Made by a program: the position numbers and the translations under genes
From: Plantibacter sp. PA-3-X8
GTDB taxonomy: Bacteria; Actinomycetota; Actinomycetes; Actinomycetales; Microbacteriaceae
DNA length: 64,000 bases
Direction: 5' to 3'
NCBI RefSeq assembly: GCF_003856975.1
Contig: NZ_CP033107.1
Span: 2,232,001 to 2,296,000, forward strand
Notes under the pieces: model-generated
The model's database searches: none
What the model was told of the DNA's origin: nothing
The model's input: only the letters and a program-made list of their open reading frames with translations
Part shown: positions 40,426 to 48,608 of the stretch, piece by piece
Layout: every line of letters starts with the position of its first letter
Numbering within the stretch: the first letter of the stretch is position 1

Positions 40426-41961
40426 TTACTCGGTCTGCTCGTCGGAGTCGAACGTCACCGTGACCTTGTCGTCGGCGTCGATCGTGATCTTGCCGGGGAA
40501 GTTCAGGTACGTGTCCCACACCTGCTGACCCGCCACGGCGCTGCCGTACCAGGAGGCGTCGAACGAGCCGTCGATCCGGCCGTCCGAGGTGTAGAAGTAC
40601 GAACCGCTCTCATCGACTTCGACGGTCGGGGGAGAGGTGAGCGTCCAGGTCACCGGGCCGACACTCGTGAACTGCTTCTGCTGCCAGTCCGGCATGACGC
40701 CACAGGTGGTGTCGAGCGTGGTGGCGTCGAGGCACTTCTCGATCATCGCGACGACCTGCTTCGTGACCTCGGTCGTGAGCGCCTCGGTGGCGGTCACGTC
40801 GATGTCGATGAAGGCCGAACCCTCGCCGGCGCTGTACGAGCTCAGCGTGATGGTCTGGGCGTCGCCCTGCAGGTACTTGCTCTCCGGCGGAGCGACCGTG
40901 TAGATGGCCGGGTAGGCGAACAGGCTCTCGTCGGACGCGCCGTCGAAGTTGACGCCGTTGACGCTGAACGCCGTGCCACCGAGACCGGTGTAGACGTTGA
41001 TGCTGCCGACGAGGGAGCTGGCGAGCTTCCACTGGTCGAAGAACAGGAACTGCTTGCCTTCGCTCTCGAGCGTGACCGAGTCCTCGTACTTCTTGCCACC
41101 GAGTTCGTACGTGACCTGCACGCGTGCCTCGCCGTTGCGGTTGTAGACGCGGCCGACCTCAGGGTTCTTGATGCGCTCGTCGGCGCCCTTCAGGACCTCG
41201 TTGGTGAGCAGTGCGGTCGGCTTGACGGCGGCCGGAGCCTCGGCTTCGGCGTCCGCATCCGGATCGGCCGACGCGGACGGGTCCGGGGTGGCCTCGGGCT
41301 CTGCGGACTCGTCGTCGGTGCTGCCGACGATCGAGGGGTCCGGTGCGACGAGGCTCGTCGCGAGCTTCGCGTCGCCGGCGGCGATGGCCTTGAGGTATTC
41401 CTCGACCTTCGCCTGCGGGCCGAACGCCGTGGTGTTCAGCACGCTGATGGTGATGGCGGCGGCGGCGATGAGCACGAGTGCACCACCGGCGATCGACGAC
41501 CACAGGATGATCCGCTTCTTCTGCTTCGGGTCCATCGGCTGCTTCGGAGCGCCGGTCGCGTACGGGTTCTGCGCCGTCGCGTACTGGCCGTTGGGCTGCT
41601 GGCCCTGCTGGCCCTGCTGGTACGGGTTCTGGGCGCCGGGCTGCTGACCGGTCTGCTGACCGTAGGGAGCCGGGGGCGCCTGGTTCGGCGTCTGCTGCTG
41701 CCCGGACTGGTACGGGTTCTGCTGACCCTGCTGACCCTGCTGACCCTGCTGACCCTGCTGACCCTGCTGGTACGGGTTCGGCGTCTGCTGCTGGCCCTGC
41801 TGGTACGGGTTCGGCGTCTGCTGCTGGCCGGACTGGTACGGGTTGGGCTGCTGCTGACCCTGCTGGTACGAGGGCTGCTGGTCGCCCTGGGACGGCTGGT
41901 TGTGCTGCTCGCCCGGGTTCGGTCGGCCTGGTTGCTGTGGTGTGGTGTCGTCGTTGCTCAT
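40426..41961 (-). CDS. Membrane protein with Gln/Pro/Tyr-rich repeat N-terminus and extracellular beta domain
   Basis: 511 residues. The N-terminal cytoplasmic part (about 20-135) is built from NPYQ-S/Q-GQQ repeats, GQQ runs and QTPNPYQ units, followed by basic MDPKQKKR, one transmembrane helix (IILWSSIAGGALVLIAAAAI) and an outside part. The first outside block (QAKVEEYLKAIAAGDAKLATSL) looks like an NTF2-like DUF4878 domain, then an acidic Asp/Ala linker and a beta-rich tail (WKLASSLVGSINVYTGLGGT, VTKQVVAMIEKCLDATT, VTFDSDEQTE). The repeats are very probably disordered. ATG 41961 follows GAGGGG. Role unknown; possibly cell envelope. Divergent neighbour is the YcaQ-like gene. Confidence 0.8.
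   Translation of the reverse strand: MSNDDTTPQQPGRPNPGEQHNQPSQGDQQPSYQQGQQQPNPYQSGQQQTPNPYQQGQQQTPNPYQQGQQGQQGQQGQQGQQNPYQSGQQQTPNQAPPAPYGQQTGQQPGAQNPYQQGQQGQQPNGQYATAQNPYATGAPKQPMDPKQKKRIILWSSIAGGALVLIAAAAITISVLNTTAFGPQAKVEEYLKAIAAGDAKLATSLVAPDPSIVGSTDDESAEPEATPDPSASADPDADAEAEAPAAVKPTALLTNEVLKGADERIKNPEVGRVYNRNGEARVQVTYELGGKKYEDSVTLESEGKQFLFFDQWKLASSLVGSINVYTGLGGTAFSVNGVNFDGASDESLFAYPAIYTVAPPESKYLQGDAQTITLSSYSAGEGSAFIDIDVTATEALTTEVTKQVVAMIEKCLDATTLDTTCGVMPDWQQKQFTSVGPVTWTLTSPPTVEVDESGSYFYTSDGRIDGSFDASWYGSAVAGQQVWDTYLNFPGKITIDADDKVTVTFDSDEQTE
41721..41765 (-). repeat. Tandem 9-bp repeat coding for GQQ units
   Basis: Five exact copies of GCTGACCCT (plus strand) inside the 40426-41961 gene, part of a larger repeat region (about 41590-41895) made of NPYQ-type units. 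The nine-base identity makes it slippage-prone; each gain or loss adds or removes three residues without shifting frame. Confidence 0.9.
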
Positions 41962-41999
41962 GGGCGGGTTCCCCTCGTTTCGGACCATGAAGGTGCTCA

Positions 42000-43346
42000 T
42001 CAACTTAGCAGTCGGTGTGCATCCCCTGAGAGTGATTGCGCCTCCTGAGCATGGGGAGTAGTACCCATCTCCGGCGCGCGCGAGCCGGGGACGAGCCGGG
42101 TGCCGACCGCATGCGCGAGGGGCGCCGCCAGCGTCCCGCGGTCGACGACGACCACCGCGTCGAGTCCCTGCCAGCGGGCCGTCTGTTCGAGGAGCTCCGC
42201 GAGGCGTCCTGCGATCGCGTCGTCGGCGACGGGACGAAGCCCTCTGGCGACGGCATCCTGGTGTCCACGCTCGAACCAGGCGGACTGGACCCGCAGGACC
42301 CCGGCCTGCCGGTCGCTCTTCAGATCGACGCGCGCGACGATCTCACCGTCGATGAGAACCGGTAGCACGTAGTAGCCGTAGACGCGCTTGGGCTCCGGCG
42401 TGTAGATCTCGATTCGGTAGTGGAGTCCGAACATGCGGAGGGCGCGTTCGCGGAACCAGACGACGGGGTCGAACGGGCTGAGCAGCGCGGCCCCCTCGAT
42501 CCGTCGCGGCCGTCGGGCGTCGCGGTGCAGCCACGCTTCCTGCGGCCCACCGCGTCGGTCCCAGCCGGCCACGGTCACGGGTTCGAGGACACCGGAGTCC
42601 ACAAGCTCGTCGACAGCTCGGCGGACCGCGGTCTGCGGCTTGATCCGGAAGTAGTCCGCGAGGTCCGCGACGGTCGCGACGCCCTGCGCTGCCGCTGCCT
42701 GCTCGACGAGCGCACGGATCGCGTCGGGCCGGGCGACGTCGAGGTCGAGGAGGTGCTGCGGCAGCACGTGCTCGGCCAGCGCGTACCGGCGTTCGAACCG
42801 GTCGCGACCGGCCGTGACCACCTCGCCGTACAGGAACAGGACCTCCAACGCCCGTTTCACATCGGACCATCCCCACCACGGTCCGCGTCGGACGTTCGCG
42901 TCGTGTTCGATCTCGCTCGCCTTCAGCGGCCCCTCGACGCGCAGGAGCGCTCGGACCCAGTCCAACATCTCCGTGTTCTGGCTCGCCCAGGTGGTCTCGT
43001 CGCCGACATGCTTCGCGCGGTGCCCGTCCATCCGCCACCGGAACAACGGCCACGAGTCGCGGGGGATGAAGGCCGCCTCATGCGCCCAGTACTCGAGGTA
43101 GGGCGCGTCGACTCCGAGGGTCAGCCGATCCAGCAGCGTCTTGTCGTATCCGCCGAGCCTCGCGAACAGCGGCAGGTAGTGACTGCGCTCGAACACGTTG
43201 ACGGAGTCGATCTGCAGGAGACCCAGGCGATCGATCGCCGAGCGCAGGGTGCGGGTACCCGCCGGAGTCGTGCGCTGCGGGGCGCCGAACCCTTGCGCAC
43301 CGAGCGCGATCCGTCGGGCGAGGGCGGGGGAGAGGGAAGCGGACAC
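42000..43346 (-). CDS. Winged-helix DNA glycosylase-like protein (YcaQ/AlkX family)
   Basis: 448 residues of the HTH_42 family. The catalytic QxD motif is visible in DRLGLLQIDSVNVFERSHYLPLFARLG (Q-I-D), the form found in interstrand-crosslink-unhooking YcaQ. Two further winged helices lie near 200-270 (ADLADYFRIKPQTAVRRAVDEL) and the C-terminal half has the AHEAAFIPRDSWPLFRWRM and LLSPFDPVVWFRERALRMFG blocks of the family. Cytoplasmic. TAGCGT (43353-43358 on the minus strand) ends six bases before GTG 43346: probably leaderless. The family removes bulky alkylated bases or crosslinks; antibiotic self-resistance is also known for relatives. Confidence 0.88.
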   Translation of the reverse strand: MSASLSPALARRIALGAQGFGAPQRTTPAGTRTLRSAIDRLGLLQIDSVNVFERSHYLPLFARLGGYDKTLLDRLTLGVDAPYLEYWAHEAAFIPRDSWPLFRWRMDGHRAKHVGDETTWASQNTEMLDWVRALLRVEGPLKASEIEHDANVRRGPWWGWSDVKRALEVLFLYGEVVTAGRDRFERRYALAEHVLPQHLLDLDVARPDAIRALVEQAAAAQGVATVADLADYFRIKPQTAVRRAVDELVDSGVLEPVTVAGWDRRGGPQEAWLHRDARRPRRIEGAALLSPFDPVVWFRERALRMFGLHYRIEIYTPEPKRVYGYYVLPVLIDGEIVARVDLKSDRQAGVLRVQSAWFERGHQDAVARGLRPVADDAIAGRLAELLEQTARWQGLDAVVVVDRGTLAAPLAHAVGTRLVPGSRAPEMGTTPHAQEAQSLSGDAHRLLS

Positions 43347-43457
43347 GGCCCGACGCTAGCACCGGCGTCGGACACCCGCCGTGCACCGGCGGAAGCACCA
43401 CCGCCCGTCCGGCGTCCACATGCGCTCACCGGCATGTGCCAGCCATACACTTGAGCA

Positions 43458-44780
43458 ATGGCGGACGACACTCCGAAGACCTGGTGGGGACGCTTCCTTC
43501 CCGAAGCGGCCGCGCCCGTGCGCGAACCGGACCTGAGCGGGTCGAGCAGCGTCCCGCGCGGCATGCGCGTGGCCGCAGCGTGGTCCTGGCGGATCCTGCT
43601 GGTGGCCGCGGTCGTCGCGCTGCTCGTCTTCCTCGTCGTGCAGCTCCGCCTCATCGTGATCCCGCTGCTCATCGCCGTCCTCGTCTCCGCGCTCCTGAAG
43701 CCCGTCGTCGACGTCCTGGTGCGGCACCGCTGGCCGAAGGGTCTCGCCATCGCGCTCGCGATGGTCGGCACCCTCTCCGTGGTGAGCGGACTGATCTTCC
43801 TCGCGATCTCGCAGATCACCTCGCAGTTCGCCTCCGTGCAGGCCCGTACCATGACCGCCTACGGCGACTTCAAGGCCTTCCTGCTCGCCAGCCCGTTGCA
43901 TGTGACCGAGACACAGCTCAACGACTTCATCGCCCAGGCGTTCGACTCGCTCCAGCAGGACAGCCAGGTCCTGCTCTCGGGCGCCCTGTCGATCGGTTCG
44001 ACGCTCGGCCATGTCGCGACGGGCGTCTTCCTGACGCTCTTCTGTCTGCTGTTCATGCTCATCGACGGTCGGACGATCTGGCGTTGGACGGTGCGCGTCT
44101 TCCCGCAGCGGGCACGCCCCGCGGTCGACAGCGCCGGTCGCGCAGGGTGGCGGACGCTCGGCAACTACGTCCGCACACAGATCCTCGTGGCCTCGATCGA
44201 CGCGGTCGGTATCGGACTCGGTGCGTTCTTCCTCGGCGTCCCGCTCGCGATCCCGGTGGCCGTGCTCGTCTTCCTCGGCTCGTTCGTGCCGATCGTCGGC
44301 GCCGTGGTGACCGGCGCCGTGGCCGTCTTCCTCGCGCTCGTCTACAACGGTCCCGTCATCGCGCTGCTCATGCTCGGCGTCGTGCTCCTCGTCCAGCAGC
44401 TCGAGGGTCACGTCCTGCAGCCGCTCATCATGGGTACGGCCGTCAAGGTCCACCCGCTCGCCGTCGTCCTCGCCGTCGCGGGCGGCACGCTCGTCGCCGG
44501 CATCCCCGGCGCCCTGTTCGCGGTGCCCGTGGTGGCCGTGATCAACGTGATGGTCCACACCATCGCCAGCGGCACCTGGCGGACCGGCGGCAGTGCTCCG
44601 CCGGAACCGGGTGCCGAAGGCGCCATCTGGCAGACCGTCCCGAGCCCCAGGCGAATCCGTCCGGGCTCCCGCTCGTCCCACGAGCCGCAGGATCGCCCAG
44701 GCGATCAGGAGCCCCAGCACCCCAGCGAAGACCTCCGAGAGACCTCGTCCCCAGAAAGTCCAGGACCCCGCACACCATGA
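43458..44780 (+). CDS. AI-2E family membrane protein
   Basis: 440 residues. Eight predicted helices: an N-terminal cluster (about 45-90), a pair (100-125), then the conserved C-terminal block (about 190-370) with GVFLTLFCLLFMLIDGRTIWRW, GVPLAIPVAVLVFLGSFVPIVGAVVTG and EGHVLQPLIMGTAVKVHPLAVVLAVAGG, the family signature. Despite the name few members move autoinducer 2; many exchange other solutes or sodium/protons. The C-terminal about 65 residues are Pro/Ser-rich and cytoplasmic. TACACT (43446-43451) lies six bases before ATG 43458, predicting leaderless transcription. Overlaps ilvA by ATGA. From memory the relative in M. tuberculosis is Rv1101c. Confidence 0.9.
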   Translation: MADDTPKTWWGRFLPEAAAPVREPDLSGSSSVPRGMRVAAAWSWRILLVAAVVALLVFLVVQLRLIVIPLLIAVLVSALLKPVVDVLVRHRWPKGLAIALAMVGTLSVVSGLIFLAISQITSQFASVQARTMTAYGDFKAFLLASPLHVTETQLNDFIAQAFDSLQQDSQVLLSGALSIGSTLGHVATGVFLTLFCLLFMLIDGRTIWRWTVRVFPQRARPAVDSAGRAGWRTLGNYVRTQILVASIDAVGIGLGAFFLGVPLAIPVAVLVFLGSFVPIVGAVVTGAVAVFLALVYNGPVIALLMLGVVLLVQQLEGHVLQPLIMGTAVKVHPLAVVLAVAGGTLVAGIPGALFAVPVVAVINVMVHTIASGTWRTGGSAPPEPGAEGAIWQTVPSPRRIRPGSRSSHEPQDRPGDQEPQHPSEDLRETSSPESPGPRTP

Positions 44781-46033
44781 CCGATTCAACGATCACCACA
44801 CCCGTGTTCCCCGGCCCGTCGCTCGCCGCGTTCGAGCGGGCCAGGGACACCCTCGTCGGCACCGTCCAGCGCACGCCGATGGAGAGTTCGCGCTACCTCG
44901 CCGACGTCCTCGGCGTGCCTGTGCACCTCAAGTGCGAGAACCTCCAGCGCACCGGCTCCTACAAGATCCGCGGCGCGTACAACCGCATGTCCAGCCTGAC
45001 CCCTGAGGAGCGGGCGCGCGGCGTCGTCGCGGCCTCAGCGGGCAACCACGCGCAGGGTGTCGCCTTCGCCGCCCGTGAGCTCGGCATCACCGCGACCATC
45101 TTCATGCCGGTCGGCGTCCCGCTGCCGAAGCTCGCCGCCACGCGCGACTACGGTGCGCACGTCATCCTGCGCGGCCACACGGTGGCGGAACCGCTGATCG
45201 CCGCCGCCGAGTTTGCCGCGGAGACCGGTGCCATCCTCATCCCGCCGTTCGACCACCCGGACGTCATCACCGGGCAGGGCACGCTCGGGCTCGAGATCCT
45301 CGAGGAGGTCCCCGACGTCGAGACGGTCATCGTGCCGATCGGCGGCGGCGGGCTCATCTCGGGTGTCGCGGGTGTCATGAAGCAGCGCGCTGCCCTCGAA
45401 GGACGCACCATCCGCGTGATCGGCGTCCAGGCGGCGAACGCGGCCGCGTACCCGGCGTCGCTGGAAGCCGGAACCCCGACGACCATCACCGTGCAGCCGA
45501 CCATCGCCGACGGCATCGCCGTGGCCCGTCCCGGTGAGCTCAACTTCGAGATGATCAGCGCCCTCGTCGACGAGGTCGTCACCGTCAGCGAAGACGACCT
45601 CGCCCGGGCGATCGTCGTCCTGCTCGAGCGCGCCAAGCTCGTCGTCGAACCTGCCGGCGCCGCCGGTGTCGCGGCGATCCTGGCCGGGAAGATCGAACCG
45701 ACCGGCACGACGGTCACCATCCTCTCCGGCGGCAACATCGACCCGCTCCTGCTCCAGCGGGTCGTCAGTCACGGCCTCGCGGCGTCGGACCGCTACCTGA
45801 CGCTGCGCATCCCGCTGCCCGACCGACCGGGGCAGCTCGCACGGACGGCGGAGCTCGTCGCGCAGGCCAACGCGAACGTCATCGAGGTGCTGCACACCCG
45901 ACACGGCCACGGCTTGCAGATCAGCGACGTCGAACTCGAGCTCAGCATCGAGACGCGCGGGCCCGACCACCGCGACCTCGTCGTGCAGACACTCCGCGAG
46001 GCGGGGTACGACCCGCAGATCGTCGACGACTGA
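44777..46033 (+). CDS. ilvA: Threonine ammonia-lyase (threonine dehydratase)
   Basis: 418 residues, PLP enzyme converting threonine to 2-oxobutanoate for isoleucine synthesis or catabolism. PLP lysine in RTGSYKIRGAYNRM; substrate loop AASAGNHAQGVA; phosphate loop PIGGGGLISG; GGNIDP near the end. A C-terminal ACT domain (LTLRIPLPDRPGQLARTAELVAQANANVIEV, about 335-400) marks the single-ACT type. ATG 44777 overlaps the preceding AI-2E stop codon (ATGA), so the permease and enzyme are coupled; a strong terminator follows. The long frame upstream of 44777 in the same register is an antisense-free artefact of high GC and is not coding. Confidence 0.95.
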   Translation: MTDSTITTPVFPGPSLAAFERARDTLVGTVQRTPMESSRYLADVLGVPVHLKCENLQRTGSYKIRGAYNRMSSLTPEERARGVVAASAGNHAQGVAFAARELGITATIFMPVGVPLPKLAATRDYGAHVILRGHTVAEPLIAAAEFAAETGAILIPPFDHPDVITGQGTLGLEILEEVPDVETVIVPIGGGGLISGVAGVMKQRAALEGRTIRVIGVQAANAAAYPASLEAGTPTTITVQPTIADGIAVARPGELNFEMISALVDEVVTVSEDDLARAIVVLLERAKLVVEPAGAAGVAAILAGKIEPTGTTVTILSGGNIDPLLLQRVVSHGLAASDRYLTLRIPLPDRPGQLARTAELVAQANANVIEVLHTRHGHGLQISDVELELSIETRGPDHRDLVVQTLREAGYDPQIVDD

Positions 46034-46049
46034 TCCGACCGACGGAACA

Positions 46050-46084
46050 CAGCAGGGCCCCGCCGTATCGGCGGGGCCCTGCTG
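46050..46084. terminator. Bidirectional terminator between ilvA and greA
   Basis: Perfect 16-base arms (46050-46065 and 46069-46084) with a three-base loop, 16 bases after the ilvA stop and between convergent genes. Confidence 0.87.
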
Positions 46085-46118
46085 CGTCTGGTCGGTCGCG
46101 AAGGCGCGACGTACCGGA

Positions 46119-46610
46119 TCAGGAACCGGTGTAGGTCTCCACCGCGCTGATCGACACGGTGATCTCCTTGCCGTTCGGCGCCTCGTAGGTGGTCTTCTCG
46201 CCGATCTTCAGACCGAGGATGGCGGCGCCGAGCGGGCTGCCCTCGCTGTAGACGTCGAGGTCGGTGTTGCCGGCGATCTCGCGGCTGCCGAGGAGGAACC
46301 GCTCCTCGCCGCCAGCGACGACGGCCGTGATGACGGTGCCGGACTCCACGACACCACTGGACTGCGGTGCCTCGCTCACCTTGGCGTCGCGCAGCATCTG
46401 CGTGAGCGTCCGGATGCGGGCCTCCTGCTTGCCCTGCTCGTCCTTCGCGGCATGGTAACCGCCGTTCTCCTTGAGGTCGCCCTCTTCGCGAGCCGCTTCG
46501 ATGCGCTTGGCGATCTCCTCGCGGCCCGTCGTGCTGAGGTGCTCGAGTTCCGCCTGGAGCCGGTCGAAGGCCTGCTGGGTGAGGAACGTCTCCTGGATCT
46601 GCTCGGACAC
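46119..46610 (-). CDS. greA: Transcription elongation factor GreA
   Basis: 163 residues. N-terminal coiled coil (about 5-75; LTQQAFDRLQAELEHLSTTGREEIAKRIEAAREEGDLKENGGYHAAKDEQ) with the acidic tip EEGDLKENG at about residue 40 that enters the RNA polymerase secondary channel and stimulates RNA cleavage, then the FKBP-like C-terminal domain. GTG 46610 follows AAAGGAG and matches family length; the frame upstream to 46664 would add unaligned residues. Adjacent to DUF4307 and mca, as in mycobacteria (Rv1080c-Rv1082). Confidence 0.95.
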   Translation of the reverse strand: MSEQIQETFLTQQAFDRLQAELEHLSTTGREEIAKRIEAAREEGDLKENGGYHAAKDEQGKQEARIRTLTQMLRDAKVSEAPQSSGVVESGTVITAVVAGGEERFLLGSREIAGNTDLDVYSEGSPLGAAILGLKIGEKTTYEAPNGKEITVSISAVETYTGS

Positions 46611-46671
46611 GATGGAACTCCTTTGCATGGTGGGTCCGCACACGACGGCCGAAACGCCCGTCATATGCCAG

Positions 46672-46696
46672 ACGCCCCGGCGGAATGCCGGGGCGT
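46672..46696 (-). terminator. Terminator after the DUF4307 gene
   Basis: Ten-base perfect arms ACGCCCCGGC/GCCGGGGCGT around a five-base loop, 70 bases after the stop of the DUF4307 gene on the minus strand and before greA, so it probably separates the two transcripts. Confidence 0.7.
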
Positions 46697-46766
46697 ATGA
46701 AGTACTGCCTTCGAGTATCGCACGATCGGCGCGCGAGTGCGGTGCACGCGCCGACGCCGTCGCGGG

Positions 46767-47201
46767 TCAGGAGCGGCGCTCGACCACCCAACAGGTGTCG
46801 ACGACGCCGGTGTTGCTGAGCTCCGTGGTGCGGACGCTCTCCGTGAAGGTGCGGGTGCGCTGCTCGGACGGCGGCAGCTCGACGACCTTCCATCCGACGA
46901 CCGCGAACTGCTCGTTGAGCGCCTGGACCGAGCAGGCCATGGGGGTGTCCTGCGGACCGGTGACCTCGAAGGACACGCTGACCATCGTGTCGTCGACGAT
47001 CTCGTGCGCCGTGTTGCGCGACTCGATGCTCGGCCGACTGCCGTCGAGACCGGCCCACACGACCCACGCGATGAAGACGACGGCGAACGCGGCGGCGGCC
47101 AGCCAGATCAGGCGGCGGTCGCGGGCACGGTTGCCAGGGGTGCGTCCGTATCGCGCCGCGATGGCGTCCTGAGGGCCGGCATCCTGCAGGGGAGAGGTCA
47201 C
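46767..47201 (-). CDS. DUF4307 family membrane protein
   Basis: 144 residues. Basic N-terminus (ARYGRTPGNRARDRR), one transmembrane helix (LIWLAAAAFAVVFIAWVVW, about 31-49), then an outside domain with conserved pattern HEIVDDTMVSVSFEVTG, PMACSVQALNEQFAVVGWKVVELP and TTELSNTGVVDTCWV; the two Cys probably form a disulfide. Start GTG 47201 has GGAGCCC eight bases upstream. Known only from Actinobacteria, usually beside greA and mca. Function unknown; its place beside mca is conserved from memory (Rv1081c). Divergent from mca. Confidence 0.9.
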   Translation of the reverse strand: MTSPLQDAGPQDAIAARYGRTPGNRARDRRLIWLAAAAFAVVFIAWVVWAGLDGSRPSIESRNTAHEIVDDTMVSVSFEVTGPQDTPMACSVQALNEQFAVVGWKVVELPPSEQRTRTFTESVRTTELSNTGVVDTCWVVERRS

Positions 47202-47225
47202 GTCACGGGCTCCGGTTCGAACGGT

Positions 47226-47231
47226 TAAGCT
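47226..47231 (+). promoter_or_regulatory. Predicted -10 box of the mca transcript
   Basis: TAAGCT, predicting a start near 47238 and a leader of about 130 bases before ATG 47370. The leader contains several CG-rich inverted repeats but no clear riboswitch. Confidence 0.35.
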
Positions 47232-47369
47232 GGACCAGGAGTGCGAGACGCCTCGAGGTCGACACCTCAAGCGTATTGCCTCTTCCTGGATGCGGAGTCC
47301 CGACCGCGTCGTCACGTCACGAGTCGCGAAGCGGTCCCCTCGCGCAGACCAGCCGGAAGGCGGAGCACC

Positions 47370-48245
47370 ATGACCATGAGACTGCTCGCCGTGCACGCGC
47401 ACCCCGACGACGAGTCGAGCAAGGGTGCGGCGACCCTCGCGCACTACCGGAGCCTCGGCGCCGAGGTCATGGTCGTCAGCTGCACCGGTGGTGAACGCGG
47501 CGACCTCCAGAACCCCGGACTCGCCGACGTCGCGATGATCGAGCGCGACCTCCCCGGCTACCGTCGCCTCGAGATGGCCGCGGCGCAGGAGATCCTCGAC
47601 ATCGAGCACCGGTGGCTCGGCTATCAGGACAGCGGGATGGCCCGCGACGACGGCACGGTCCCACCCGCGAGCTTCGCCGACATCCCCCTCGAGGTCTCGA
47701 CCGGTGTGCTCGTGCGCATCGTCCGCTCCTTCCGGCCGCAGGTCATCATCACCTACGACGAGAACGGGGGCTACCCGCACCCCGACCACATCCGGTGCCA
47801 CGAGGTGAGCGTCGCGGCGTTCGAAGCGGCGGCAGATCCCACGCGCTATCCCGAAGCGGGCGAGCCCTGGCGGGTCGACAAGCTGTACTACGACCGCTCG
47901 TTCAGCCCCGCCCGGCTCGAGGCCGTGTACGCCTACCTGTTGGAGCACCACCCCGACGACCCGGCGGTCGAGCGATTGGCCGAGATGCGCGAGTGGATGG
48001 CCGGCCGGCCCGATCTCGCGACGACGCACGTGCGCGTCGGCGACTTCTTCGAGGCGCGCGACGCCGCGCTCCGGGCGCACGGCAGCCAGGTGCCGCCAGA
48101 CTCACCGTTCTTCTTCTGGCCCAACGACGTCCTCCGTGCCGCATGGCCGTTCGAGGACTACCAACTGGTCACGTCGCACGTCGCGTCGACCACCCCAGAG
48201 TCGGAGCTGTTCGACGGCATCGACACCAGCGAAGGAACCGCATGA
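47370..48245 (+). CDS. mca: Mycothiol S-conjugate amidase
   Basis: 291 residues of the PIG-L/LmbE deacetylase fold. Zinc site: AVHAHPDDESSKGA (HPDD), and GGYPHPDHIRCHE (third His). CTGGERGD and LGYQDSGM are typical of the mycothiol branch, MshB and Mca; the length and the block RPQVIITYDENGGYPHPDHIRCHEVSV suit Mca. It cleaves mycothiol conjugates of toxins to mercapturates exported by the cell. ATG 47370 follows GGAGCACC. The gene indicates a mycothiol-producing actinobacterium. It overlaps the next small membrane gene by ATGA. Confidence 0.94.
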   Translation: MTMRLLAVHAHPDDESSKGAATLAHYRSLGAEVMVVSCTGGERGDLQNPGLADVAMIERDLPGYRRLEMAAAQEILDIEHRWLGYQDSGMARDDGTVPPASFADIPLEVSTGVLVRIVRSFRPQVIITYDENGGYPHPDHIRCHEVSVAAFEAAADPTRYPEAGEPWRVDKLYYDRSFSPARLEAVYAYLLEHHPDDPAVERLAEMREWMAGRPDLATTHVRVGDFFEARDAALRAHGSQVPPDSPFFFWPNDVLRAAWPFEDYQLVTSHVASTTPESELFDGIDTSEGTA

Positions 48246-48565
48246 TGCACCACCTGTTCACCGAGGTCCTGTTGGCGGTCACGCCGTCGCCGTCGCCCTC
48301 GCCGGCGTTCGACGAGAACCAGGTGACGCCGGGACCGTGGGGCTTCGTGATCACCTTCGCCATCGCCGGCGTCGTCGTGTTCCTCGTCATCGACCTGGTG
48401 CGTCGCGTGCGCCGGGTCAACTACCGCGCGGAGATCGACGAGCGGCTCCAGGCCGAGGTCGCCGAGCGGGCAGCCGCGGACCGCGCGGGGAGCGACACCG
48501 GTGAGGCGGCCCCCGCAGGCGTCGAGGACGACCCTCGCCCGCCGTCGGACCAGTCGGCCCGCTGA
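48242..48565 (+). CDS. Small bitopic membrane protein, downstream of mca
   Basis: 107 residues, ATG overlaps the mca stop (ATGA); an in-frame ATG three bases on is equally possible. N-terminal helix LFTEVLLAVTPSPSPSPAF may be signal-like, a second helix GFVITFAIAGVVVFLVIDLV spans about 36-55, followed by RRVRR and an acidic/Ala tail (ERAAADRAGSDTGEAAP). AAGGAA precedes the ATG. Corresponds by place to Rv1083 of M. tuberculosis (from memory). Function unknown. Confidence 0.75.
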   Translation: MMHHLFTEVLLAVTPSPSPSPAFDENQVTPGPWGFVITFAIAGVVVFLVIDLVRRVRRVNYRAEIDERLQAEVAERAAADRAGSDTGEAAPAGVEDDPRPPSDQSAR

Positions 48566-48608
48566 CACCACCACTGCGACGACTCGCCGCGCGCCGGGCC
48601 GCCGCTCG

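Noticed and set aside
41590..41895. Possible CRISPR or DNA repeat array
   Set aside because: Units are short, in-frame, of variable length and lack spacers; they are coding repeats of a membrane protein.
40375..42048. 557-residue plus-strand frame opposite the Q-rich protein
   Set aside because: Leucine-rich shadow of the repeat region; the minus-strand gene has a ribosome-binding site, transmembrane helix and domain.
43436..44776. Long plus-strand frame running into ilvA
   Set aside because: Out-of-frame shadow of the AI-2E gene; ilvA starts at 44777 where the family fold begins.
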